A stretch of 44,324 bases of DNA. Origin: Streptacidiphilus melanogenes. GTDB taxonomy: Bacteria; Actinomycetota; Actinomycetes; Streptomycetales; Streptomycetaceae. The notes under the pieces were generated by a model that was not told where the DNA came from, searched no databases, and worked only from the letters and a program-made list of their open reading frames with translations. The stretch is from contig NZ_BBPP01000010.1 in NCBI RefSeq assembly GCF_000787835.1, positions 66,856-111,179 on the forward strand. Reading direction: 5' to 3'. The first letter of the stretch is position 1, and each line of letters begins with the position of its first letter. A program made the position numbers and the translations under genes. Below are positions 24,281 to 30,776 of this stretch, in pieces.

Positions 24281-24323
24281 GCCCGCGTTCCGCCCTCCCC
24301 CGGCAGGGCGGAACGCAGCGGGC
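24281..24323. terminator. Strong hairpin terminator after the ABC operon
   Basis: GCGTTCCGCCCT (24285-24296) pairs perfectly with 24305-24316 around an 8-base loop, and the outer GCCC/GGGC pair extends the stem with a 3-base bulge. It lies between two convergent genes and can serve both. Confidence 0.85.
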
Positions 24324-24346
24324 ATCCCGGCGTCCGCGGCGCTCCC

Positions 24347-25525
24347 TCAGCGGCGGACGCGGGGCATGCCCAGACCGATCCAGCTGATGATCTCGCGCTG
24401 GATCTCGTTGTTCCCGCCGCCGAAGGTGAAGATGACCGCGCTGCGGTAGCCGCGTTCCAGGTTGCCGCGCAGGACCTCGCCGGCGGAGCCCTCCTTGAGG
24501 GGGCCGGCCGCGCCGACGACCTCCATCAGCCAGGCGTAGGCGTCGCGGCGGGCCTCGCTGCCGTAGACCTTGACGGCGGAGGCGTCCTGCGGGGTGAGCA
24601 CGTTGCGCTGGACGGCGTCGACCATCTGCCAGTTGAGCAGCTTGACCGCGTCGAGGCGGCTGTGCGCGCGGGAGAGGCGCTGCCGCACCCAGGGGAGGTC
24701 GATGACCCGCTTGCCGTGGGCGAGTTCGGTCTCGCGGGCCCAGGCCTGCACCTCGGCGAGGGCGCGGTTGGCCATCGTGGCGTGCGCGGCGAGGGTGACC
24801 CGCTCGTGGTTGAGCTGGTTGGTGATCAGCCGCCAGCCGGCGTTCTCCTCCCCCACCCGCATGGAGACCGGGACGCGGATGTCCTGGTAGTAGCTGGCGG
24901 TGGTGTCGTGACCGGCCAGAGTGCGGATGACGGTGGTGGAGTAGCCGGGGTCGGTGGTGTCGACCATCAGCATGGTGATGCCCTTGTGCGGCGGGGCGTC
25001 CGGGTCGGTGCGGGTGGCCAGCCAGACCCAGTCGGCGGTGTCGCCGTTGGTGGTCCAGATCTTCTGGCCGTTGACGACGTAGTGGTCGCCTTCGCGGACC
25101 GCGCGGGTCTTCAGTGCGGCAAGGTCGGTCCCGGCGTCCGGCTCGGAGTAGCCGATGGCGATGTCGATCTCCCCGGCCAGGATCCTGGGAAGGAAGAACT
25201 CCTTCTGCTCGGGCGTGCCGTACTTCATGATGGACGGCCCGACGGTGTTCAGCGCCATGATCGGCAATGGCACGCCCGCCTGGGCGGCCTCGTCGAAGAA
25301 GATGAACTGCTCGAAGGCGCTCATGCCGCGGCCGCCGTACTCGACCGGCCAGCCGACGCCCAGCCAACCGTCGGCGCCGAGGCGGCGGTTGACGTCGCGG
25401 TAGAACTTCTTCTGCTCCCGCGGGTCGTTGAGTCGGCCGTGCGCCTCGGGCGGCATCAGCTCGGTGAAGTAGGCGCGCACTTCGGCGCGGAGCCGCTGCT
25501 GCTCCGGGGTGTAGTCCAGGTGCAC
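24347..25525 (-). CDS. Acyl-CoA dehydrogenase
   Basis: A 392-residue flavoprotein from GTG 25525 with GGAGG 4 bases upstream; the frame remains open far upstream but that part overlaps the divergent gene. It has the N-terminal helical domain (YTPEQQRLRAEVRAYF), the FAD-binding middle domain (AIGYSEPDAGTDLAALKT, KIWTTNGDTADWVWLATRT), and the C-terminal helical domain ending GGGNNEIQREIISWIGLGM. It oxidises an acyl-CoA to the enoyl-CoA using FAD. The FadE-like type and the upstream KstR-like box suggest a steroid side-chain, cyclic or branched acyl-CoA substrate. Convergent with the ABC importer and divergent from the second ketopantoate-reductase-like gene. Confidence 0.9.
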   Translation of the reverse strand: MHLDYTPEQQRLRAEVRAYFTELMPPEAHGRLNDPREQKKFYRDVNRRLGADGWLGVGWPVEYGGRGMSAFEQFIFFDEAAQAGVPLPIMALNTVGPSIMKYGTPEQKEFFLPRILAGEIDIAIGYSEPDAGTDLAALKTRAVREGDHYVVNGQKIWTTNGDTADWVWLATRTDPDAPPHKGITMLMVDTTDPGYSTTVIRTLAGHDTTASYYQDIRVPVSMRVGEENAGWRLITNQLNHERVTLAAHATMANRALAEVQAWARETELAHGKRVIDLPWVRQRLSRAHSRLDAVKLLNWQMVDAVQRNVLTPQDASAVKVYGSEARRDAYAWLMEVVGAAGPLKEGSAGEVLRGNLERGYRSAVIFTFGGGNNEIQREIISWIGLGMPRVRR

Positions 25526-25585
25526 GACGCCTCCAGGTGCGATCGCTGCTGTCGCTGGTGCCGTTCCGTCCGTCGCAGCGCAGAC

Positions 25586-25599
25586 TAGAACGCGTTCCA
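25586..25599. promoter_or_regulatory. KstR-like operator TAGAACGCGTTCCA
   Basis: It fits the pattern TnnAACnnGTTnnA at every fixed position, and the inner GAACGCGTTC is a perfect 10-base palindrome. It lies about 60 bases upstream of the acyl-CoA dehydrogenase gene in the divergent region. KstR is the TetR-family repressor of cholesterol catabolism in mycobacteria and rhodococci. Confidence 0.6.
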
Positions 25600-25732
25600 C
25601 AAATCTGGAAGAGCCGCGAGCCTGCCCCTGCCTCGCCCTTTGCCCGGGCACCCCCGTCGCGCGGCCGGTGACCCGCGAGTAGGGTGCAGCCACGCGGACA
25701 ACCGCGGGTACCGCCCAGGGAGGATCACCGGC

Positions 25733-26755
25733 ATGCGCATCGCGGTCATGGGCGCCGGCAGCATCGGCTGCCACCTGGGCGGACACCTCGCCCGGCAGGC
25801 CGACGTCGAGGTGACGCTGATCGGCCGCCCTGCGGCGATGGCCGTCGTCGCCGACAAGGGGCTCACGCTCACCAGCGGCCGCCGCGAACCGCTGCACGTC
25901 CCCCCGGACCGGCTCACCGTCGCGACCGAGGCGTCGGCCGCCGCCGACGCCGACGTCGTGCTCGTCACGGTCAAGTCGGACGGTTCCCGCGCCGCCGCAC
26001 GCGAGCTCGCGCCGCACCTGGCGCCCGGCGCCGCCGTGGTCAGCTTCCAGAACGGCCTGCACAACGCCGAGGTGCTGCGCGAGGAACTGCCCGAGCGAGC
26101 CGTGCTGACCGGGATGGTCCCCTACAACGTGCTGCAGACCGAACCGGGCACGTTCCACCAGGGCACCGGCGGCGCGCTGATGCTGGACGACGCCGCGCCG
26201 GGCGCACCGCTCGTCGCCGCGCTCGCGGCCTGCGGCCTGCGCGTCGAGGCGCGCGGCGACATGCGCGCGGTCCAGTACGCCAAGCTGCTGATGAATCTCA
26301 ACAACGCCATCAACGCGCTCTCCGGCGTCCCCCTGCGCGCCCAGCTCGGCGACCGCTCCTACCGCACCTGTCTGGCCCTGTGCCAGCGCGAGGCTCTCGC
26401 CGCCTTCCGTGCGGCCGGCGTCACGCCCGCCCAACTGGGCGCGGTCCGCCCGGCGCTGATGCCGCGCCTGCTGCGGCTGCCGGACGCGGTGTTCACCCGC
26501 CTGGCCAAGACCATGCTGGCGATCGACGCCACGGCCCGCTCCTCGATGTGGGAGGACCTGCAGCGCGGGCGCCTCACCGAGGTCGACTCCCTCCAGGGCG
26601 AGATCGTCGCGCTCGCCGAACGGCACGGGCTCGCGGCCCCGGCCAACGCACGGCTCGCCGCGCTCGTCCACGAGGCGGAGCAGGCCCCGCCGGGCGCCGC
26701 CCGCGCCTGGTCCGGCCCGGAGCTGCTGGCCGCACTGCGCGCCGCGGACGCGTGA
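25733..26755 (+). CDS. Ketopantoate reductase family protein, copy 2
   Basis: A 340-residue NADP-dependent dehydrogenase from ATG 25733 with GGGAGGA upstream. The Rossmann motif GAGSIGCHLGG is at residues 7-17, then VTVKSD, SFQNGLHNAEVL and the catalytic region YAKLLMNLNNAINALSGVPL. The C-terminal part has SSMWEDLQRGRLTEVDSLQGEIV, the conserved S-W/M-x-D-x-x-x-G-R-x-T-E block. It is closer to canonical PanE in this block than copy 1. It could be true 2-dehydropantoate 2-reductase, but no other pantothenate gene is present. Divergent from the acyl-CoA dehydrogenase. The stop is followed by GCGCGGAGA tandem units (about 26787-26810). Confidence 0.85.
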   Translation: MRIAVMGAGSIGCHLGGHLARQADVEVTLIGRPAAMAVVADKGLTLTSGRREPLHVPPDRLTVATEASAAADADVVLVTVKSDGSRAAARELAPHLAPGAAVVSFQNGLHNAEVLREELPERAVLTGMVPYNVLQTEPGTFHQGTGGALMLDDAAPGAPLVAALAACGLRVEARGDMRAVQYAKLLMNLNNAINALSGVPLRAQLGDRSYRTCLALCQREALAAFRAAGVTPAQLGAVRPALMPRLLRLPDAVFTRLAKTMLAIDATARSSMWEDLQRGRLTEVDSLQGEIVALAERHGLAAPANARLAALVHEAEQAPPGAARAWSGPELLAALRAADA

Positions 26756-26826
26756 GCGCGCGGAGGGCGAAGAGGGCGCGGAGAGCGCGGAGAGCGCGGA
26801 GGGTCTGAAGGCCTGGACGGCCCGGG

Positions 26827-27309
26827 CTAGTCGACCACCCAGTGGTTGGTCCGCAGCGTCCGCCCGACGAAGCTCACGTCACACTGCTCCAGCAGACGGA
26901 AGCCGAGCCTGCGGCAGACGCCGTTGGACGCCGCGTTCCCGACGCCGGGAAAGGCGTGCACCGGCCCCCAGCGCCCGTCCTCGCGGGCGAGGGCCAGCAG
27001 GGCGCCCGCCGCCCAGGTCGCGACGCCGCGCCCCTGGTGCTCGGGCAGCACCATCCAGCCCATCTCCGACATCAGCCGCCCGTCCTCCTCGTGGGACCAG
27101 AGCACCACCGAGCCGGCGACCTCGTCCCCGTCGGTGACGATCATCTTGATCCAGCCCTCGTTCGCCGCCACCGTCTCGACGTCCCTGGCGACCTTGTCGG
27201 GAATCGTCTCCGCCGGCAACGGCCCGCCGAGCTCGGCCATCATCAAGGGATCGCAGCGCATGCGCGTGTAGACCTCGACGTCACCCAGCTCCACATCACG
27301 CAGCCTCAC
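26827..27309 (-). CDS. GNAT family N-acetyltransferase
   Basis: A 160-residue acetyltransferase from GTG 27309, with AGGAGGAG 5 bases upstream. The acetyl-CoA site follows the GNAT pattern: EMGWMVLPEHQGRGVATWAAGALL (V-L-P-E-x-Q-G-R-G-V-A) around residues 79-102. The C-terminal GVGNAASNGVCRRLGFRLLEQ is the usual terminal motif. It resembles the RimJ/RimL-like group acting on small molecules or protein N termini. Divergent from a DhaM-like gene. Confidence 0.88.
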   Translation of the reverse strand: MRLRDVELGDVEVYTRMRCDPLMMAELGGPLPAETIPDKVARDVETVAANEGWIKMIVTDGDEVAGSVVLWSHEEDGRLMSEMGWMVLPEHQGRGVATWAAGALLALAREDGRWGPVHAFPGVGNAASNGVCRRLGFRLLEQCDVSFVGRTLRTNHWVVD

Positions 27310-27397
27310 GCCGACTCCTCCTCGGACGGGTTCACCCGCCCCATCCTCCACCCCCGGAAGGCAGCGACGCAGGAGAACCCGCCCGGCCGCCCCGGCC

Positions 27398-27422
27398 CCG
27401 CAGAGCACCGCGGGCTCTGCGG
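27398..27422. promoter_or_regulatory. Hairpin/inverted repeat between the GNAT and DhaM-like genes
   Basis: CCGCAGAGC (27398-27406) and GCTCTGCGG (27414-27422) are perfect 9-base arms around a 7-base loop. In a divergent promoter region it could be an operator or a structured leader. The -10 box TAGGCT of the DhaM-like gene is at 27490-27495. Confidence 0.4.
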
Positions 27423-27512
27423 CTGTGCGGCTCTGCGTACGACGGACCGTCTCCGCGTGTTGCCGTGGGCGGCTCCGGGCGGGAATGCCTAGGCTGTGCA
27501 CGGAGGTTACCG

Positions 27513-28037
27513 GTGAGTGTGGAGGACGGAAAGGCCGACGTCGTGCCGCTGCGCCCGCAGGCGGACGAGGACGGCGGGGCGCCGGCGCGGGCGCCGCTGC
27601 GGGTGATGACGCTGCCCGAGCGGGATCGGGTCGGGATCGTGCTCGTGTGCCGCAGCCGCGCACTGGCGCAGGCGACCCTCGACGAGTGCGTCCGCCTGCT
27701 GCCCGGCGCGGATCCCGCTCCGGTCGCGGCCGTCGGCACGAAGGCCGAGGGTGTCGTGGCGGCCGCGCGCCAGGTCGACCAGGGCGTCGGCGTCGCGGTG
27801 CTGTGCGATCTGCCGGAGACCGCCGCGACGGTGCTCGCGCTGCTGGACCAGGCCGAGGAGCTCGCGCTGCCTTTCCCCATCCGCTTCTGCGACGCGCCGC
27901 TGATCGAGGGCGCCGTACCGGCCGTCGCTACCGCGACCGCGGGAGGCGACCTGGCCGCCGTCGCGGAGGCCGCCGAGGACGCCTATCGGGTCCGCAAGAC
28001 CCCGCCGCACCACCCGCCGCACCTGCTCGGCAGCTGA
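27513..28037 (+). CDS. DhaM-like (PTS EIIA-Man) protein lacking the phospho-histidine
   Basis: A 174-residue protein from GTG 27513, GGAGG 6 bases upstream. After 35 disordered residues the fold matches the EIIA-Man/DhaM domain: VGIVLVCRSRALAQ, VAAVGTKAEG, GVAVLCDLPETAATVLALL, RFCDAPLIEGAVPAVATA, and a terminal AEDAYRVRK. In active DhaM the first strand ends VSHS, and its His receives the PTS phosphate; here the spot is Cys46-Arg47-Ser48. The protein thus cannot be phosphorylated at that residue. There is no DhaK/DhaL gene nearby. It may be a regulatory or scaffold paralogue, or a decaying gene, though the intact frame and ribosome binding site argue against decay. Confidence 0.75.
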   Translation: MSVEDGKADVVPLRPQADEDGGAPARAPLRVMTLPERDRVGIVLVCRSRALAQATLDECVRLLPGADPAPVAAVGTKAEGVVAAARQVDQGVGVAVLCDLPETAATVLALLDQAEELALPFPIRFCDAPLIEGAVPAVATATAGGDLAAVAEAAEDAYRVRKTPPHHPPHLLGS

Positions 28038-28059
28038 GGCGCGCCGCCGCCCGTCACGC

Positions 28060-28512
28060 TCACCCCTCGTGCACGCGGGCGAGCAGGGACATCAGGGTCC
28101 GGCGCTCCTCCGGGTCGAGGGGCGCCAGCAGACGTTCGTTGGCCTCGTCCGCGAGCCGGGCGCAGCGCTCCAGCTTGCCGCGGCCGGACGGGGTGACGGT
28201 CACCGCGTTCTTGCGCCGGTCGCGGGGGTCGGGCTCGCGCACGACGAGGCCCGCGCGCTCCAGGTGATTGACCATCAGCACGACGTCCTTGGCATCGAAC
28301 CCGAGCCGGCGCACCAGGTCGGCCTGCGCCAGCGGCCCTCCGTCAGCGACGGCCGCCAGCACGGCGTGGTGGTGCAGCTTCAGCCCCTCCCCCGCGATGG
28401 CGTCGGCGACCAGACTGTGCCCCCGGGCGGCGACGCGTCCGGCCAGCCAGCTTGGCAGGGTCTGGAGGCGCGCGAGGGCGCCGGCCGCGGGCAGCGGATC
28501 GCTTTGTGCCAT
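28060..28512 (-). CDS. MarR family regulator
   Basis: A 150-residue winged-helix regulator. LKLHHHAVLAAVADGG, then LAQADLVRRLGFDAKDVVLMVNHLERAGLVVREPDPRDRR (recognition helix and wing), then VTVTPSGRGKLERC, all typical MarR. The start at ATG 28512 is set by a leaderless promoter: TAGGCT (28519-28524 on this strand) ends 6 bases upstream and no Shine-Dalgarno is present. Two CATTGG palindromes separate it from the divergent quinone oxidoreductase gene, so it is almost surely the local repressor of both. The effector is unknown. Confidence 0.92.
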   Translation of the reverse strand: MAQSDPLPAAGALARLQTLPSWLAGRVAARGHSLVADAIAGEGLKLHHHAVLAAVADGGPLAQADLVRRLGFDAKDVVLMVNHLERAGLVVREPDPRDRRKNAVTVTPSGRGKLERCARLADEANERLLAPLDPEERRTLMSLLARVHEG

Positions 28513-28518
28513 GGGGGA

Positions 28519-28524
28519 AGCCTA
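28519..28524 (-). promoter_or_regulatory. -10 box TAGGCT of the marR gene, leaderless
   Basis: It ends 6 bases before ATG 28512. Operator 1 covers the -35 position. Confidence 0.55.
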
Positions 28525-28533
28525 GACCGAAAC

Positions 28534-28550
28534 CATTGGACATCCCAATG
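28534..28550. promoter_or_regulatory. MarR operator 1, CATTGG-N5-CCAATG
   Basis: Perfect 6-base arms. It lies over the spacer/-35 of the marR promoter and the -35 area (TTGGAC) of the oxidoreductase promoter. The second copy is 38 bases away. Confidence 0.8.
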
Positions 28551-28571
28551 AATGCCCGGCTAGCCTGAAAC

Positions 28572-28590
28572 TCATTGGGAGCCCCAATGA
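28572..28590. promoter_or_regulatory. MarR operator 2, TCATTGGGAGCCCCAATGA
   Basis: A perfect 19-base palindrome (8-base arms, 3-base spacer). It follows the -10 box TAGCCT (28561-28566) of the oxidoreductase, so a bound dimer would block transcript start. It contains an ATG (28587) that is not the gene start. Confidence 0.85.
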
Positions 28591-28625
28591 ATTCTGCGAG
28601 TCGATCCCCTGCCCTGGAGGTGTCC

Positions 28626-29549
28626 GTGCGCCGCGTCCGCTACGAGAAGAACGGCGGCCCCGAGGTCCTGTTCGTCGAGGACGTCCCCGAGCCCCGACCG
28701 GGCAGGGGCGAACTGCTCGTCCGCTGCGAGGCGATCGGCGTCACCCTGCCCAGCGTCCGCAAGGTCCGCGAGGCGTCGGAGCCCGCGCCGTTCGGCGGCG
28801 AGGTGGCCGGGCGAGTGGTCGCCGTCGGGCCCCAGGTGACCGGCTTCGCCGTCGGCGACCTCGTGACCGGGCTCGTCTTCGCCCACGCCTACGCCGAACT
28901 GGCGGTGCTGCACCAGTCCATGGCCTCTCCGGTGCCGGCCGGCGCCACCGCCCTCGACGCCGTGGCACTCGTCCGCAGCGGACTCGTGGGGCGCGGGGCC
29001 TACGAGGCGGCGCACCCCGTACGTGGCGAGTCCGTCCTCGTCACGGCCGCCGCCAGCGCGGTCGGCGCGCTGGCGTTGCAGTACGCGCAGGCCGGCGGCG
29101 CGTCCCGCGTGGTCGCCGCCGTCAGCGATCCGGCCAAGGCGGACTTCGTCCGCGGCCTGGGCGCGGACGAGGTCGTACGGTACGCCGACGCCTCCTGGGG
29201 GGAGCCGGTCGACGTGGTCCTCGACGCCGTCGGCGGCGACCTGCTCGGCCCGGCCGTGCGCGCCCTCGCGACGGGCGGGCGACTGGTCGCGTTCAGCTCC
29301 GGCGGCGGCTCGGTCGACGCCTTCGAGCTGCTGGTGCGCAGCGCCTCCGTCATCGGTTTCCAGATGGCGGCCGTCGCGCGCAACAGGCCGGAGACGTACG
29401 CCCGCTGGCGCGACGAGCAGTGGGCGGCGTTCCGGTCCGGAGCGCTGCGCACCTCGGTCCACGCGACGATCCCGCTGGCCGAGGCCGCCCGCGCCCACGA
29501 GCTGATCGAGTCGCGGGCGAACCGGGGCAAGGTGGTGCTGGTGCCCTAG
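28626..29549 (+). CDS. Zinc-free quinone oxidoreductase (MDR superfamily, NADPH-dependent)
   Basis: A 307-residue medium-chain reductase. I choose GTG 28626 because GGAGG (28616-28620) is 5 bases upstream and the protein then begins RRVRYEKNGGPEVLFVEDV as QOR enzymes do; ATG 28587 lies inside an operator. It has EVAGRVVAVGPQVTGFAVGDLV, then VLVTAAASAVGALALQYAQAGG (NADPH loop AxxxVG) and DVVLDAVGGDLL. No zinc-ligand cysteines. It reduces quinones or enones. Divergent from the MarR gene with paired operators, so induced by an electrophile is the best guess. Confidence 0.9.
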   Translation: MRRVRYEKNGGPEVLFVEDVPEPRPGRGELLVRCEAIGVTLPSVRKVREASEPAPFGGEVAGRVVAVGPQVTGFAVGDLVTGLVFAHAYAELAVLHQSMASPVPAGATALDAVALVRSGLVGRGAYEAAHPVRGESVLVTAAASAVGALALQYAQAGGASRVVAAVSDPAKADFVRGLGADEVVRYADASWGEPVDVVLDAVGGDLLGPAVRALATGGRLVAFSSGGGSVDAFELLVRSASVIGFQMAAVARNRPETYARWRDEQWAAFRSGALRTSVHATIPLAEAARAHELIESRANRGKVVLVP

Positions 29550-29588
29550 AGGCGCGCCCGGCCGAGGCAGGCGAGGCCGAGTCCGGGT

Positions 29589-29633
29589 GAGGCCGAGGCG
29601 GGCGAGGCCGAGGCGGGCGAGGCCGAGGCGGTC
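29589..29633. repeat. 15-base tandem repeat, three copies
   Basis: GAGGCCGAGGCGGGC at 29589-29603 and 29604-29618 and a near copy ending GGTC at 29619-29633, preceded by degenerate units from about 29562. It lies between two convergent genes. Confidence 0.8.
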
Positions 29634-29639
29634 CGGGCG

Positions 29640-30044
29640 TCAGGCTCCGGCGACGGTCCGCCCAGGCATCGCCTCCGCGAGAGCGGCTCGCCAGGCCGGC
29701 GCGCCGAAGGGGTCCGCGAAGTACTGCGTCTCGTGCACCACGTGCTGGTCGGCGAACTCCATGATGCTCACCGAGTACGAGGGCACGCCGTCGTAGGTGA
29801 TGAGGCACTCGCTCACCCACAGCTGCGCCCCGCCGGTGATCCGCTGGACCGTGAAGTGCCGGTCGGCCGGGTGGCCGCCGCGTTGCGCGGAGATCGCCGC
29901 CCGGCCCCGAAACCGCTCACCCGACTGCGGGTAGTCCAGGATCGCGTCCGCCGCGTAGACGGCGTGCTCGGCCTCGGTGTCCCCGCGTTCCGAAGCCCGC
30001 CAGTGCTCCTCGATCGCGGCCCTCGTCCTGGAGTCAGCATCCAT
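29640..30044 (-). CDS. SnoaL-like / NTF2-fold protein
   Basis: A 134-residue protein from ATG 30044, with AAGGG about 9 bases upstream. It has the alpha+beta cone pattern: N-terminal helix TRAAIEEHWRASERGD, then HAVYAADAILDYPQSGERFRGRAAI, and strands ending SIMEFADQHVVHETQYFADPFGAPAW. This is a SnoaL/DUF4440-type ketosteroid-isomerase-like fold. Members are cyclases, isomerases or of unknown function. A TAGGCT -10 box (30069-30074 minus strand) is 25 bases upstream. No partner gene clarifies the role. Confidence 0.75.
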   Translation of the reverse strand: MDADSRTRAAIEEHWRASERGDTEAEHAVYAADAILDYPQSGERFRGRAAISAQRGGHPADRHFTVQRITGGAQLWVSECLITYDGVPSYSVSIMEFADQHVVHETQYFADPFGAPAWRAALAEAMPGRTVAGA

Positions 30045-30096
30045 CGCACCGCCCTTTCGTGGCGATGACAGCCTAGGCACCGCGGGGAGGGTGGAG

Positions 30097-30594
30097 TCAG
30101 GACACGCCGGGGGCGACCGCCGACAGGGCGAACCAGGTGGTCTCCTCGTCGCGCAGCGCCAGGCGCACCTTCTCCCGCTGGTGCGGCGTCACGTCGTCGG
30201 GGAGCTCCTCGACCGCGAACCAGCGCACCTCCAGCGACTCGTCGTCGTTGACCCTGACCTCGCCGTCGACGTAGCGGCAGCGGAACACCAGCGCCAGGTA
30301 CGTCGCCTGGTCCCCGTTCGGGTACACCACCGGCGGGTCGACCATGACGGCGGCGAGCCGCTCAGGGACGACGCGCGCCCCCGTCTCCTCGAACGCCTCC
30401 CGCACCACCGCGTCACCGGGTTCCTCCCCCGGCTCCAGAATGCCGCCGAGCAGCGCCCAACGACCGTTGTCGGAACGGCGGGTGAGCAGCACCCGGTCGC
30501 GGTCGTCGAGGATCACCCCGGTGATGCCGCTCAGCCACAGCGGATCACGGCCGACATGGGCGCGCAGGTCACGCACGAACTCCGGTAGAGGCAT
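30097..30594 (-). CDS. Nudix hydrolase
   Basis: A 165-residue Nudix protein. The box runs from Gly51 to Ala73: GILEPGEEP, then REAFEETGA with the REUxEExGU glutamates intact. It has RRSDNGRWALLGG before it, as in ADP-ribose or NADH-type pyrophosphatases, and a later substrate strand WFAVEELPDD. The start at ATG 30594 is supported by a leaderless promoter, TAGGGT ending 7 bases upstream. It hydrolyses a nucleoside diphosphate linked to another moiety; the substrate is unknown. Confidence 0.9.
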   Translation of the reverse strand: MPLPEFVRDLRAHVGRDPLWLSGITGVILDDRDRVLLTRRSDNGRWALLGGILEPGEEPGDAVVREAFEETGARVVPERLAAVMVDPPVVYPNGDQATYLALVFRCRYVDGEVRVNDDESLEVRWFAVEELPDDVTPHQREKVRLALRDEETTWFALSAVAPGVS

Positions 30595-30601
30595 GACGCC
30601 C

Positions 30602-30607
30602 ACCCTA
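30602..30607 (-). promoter_or_regulatory. -10 box TAGGGT of the Nudix gene, leaderless
   Basis: Ends 7 bases before ATG 30594; no Shine-Dalgarno sequence. Confidence 0.45.
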
Positions 30608-30704
30608 CGGGTCGTGCCCGGTCGGGGCCGGGCACGGCGTGGTCGCGTCGCGGTGGTACGTCGCTGCGGCGCGTCGCGCATCGCCGATCAGGGCCGCCGG
30701 GCCG

Positions 30705-30734
30705 ATGACATCCGGCCAACTCCGGGTCTACCGT
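30705..30734 (+). promoter_or_regulatory. Promoter ATGACA-N18-TACCGT
   Basis: A -35-like ATGACA (30705-30710) and -10-like TACCGT (30729-30734) precede the membrane protein at 30777, which has GGGGGA (30765-30770) as its site. Confidence 0.45.
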
Positions 30735-30776
30735 TGATCGGCCGGTGCAGGACCGGGGCGATCAGGGGGAACGCCG

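Noticed and set aside
25526-26671. N-terminal extension of the acyl-CoA dehydrogenase
   Set aside because: It is the antisense of the second ketopantoate-reductase-like gene and covers the KstR-like operator.
28575-28589. TTG 28575 or ATG 28587 as the start of the quinone oxidoreductase
   Set aside because: Both lie inside the perfect MarR operator and have no Shine-Dalgarno; GTG 28626 has GGAGG 5 bases upstream and matches the usual N terminus.
29562-29633. Possible CRISPR or att-like repeats
   Set aside because: Units are contiguous 15-mers without spacers, best seen as a GC-rich tandem repeat between convergent genes.
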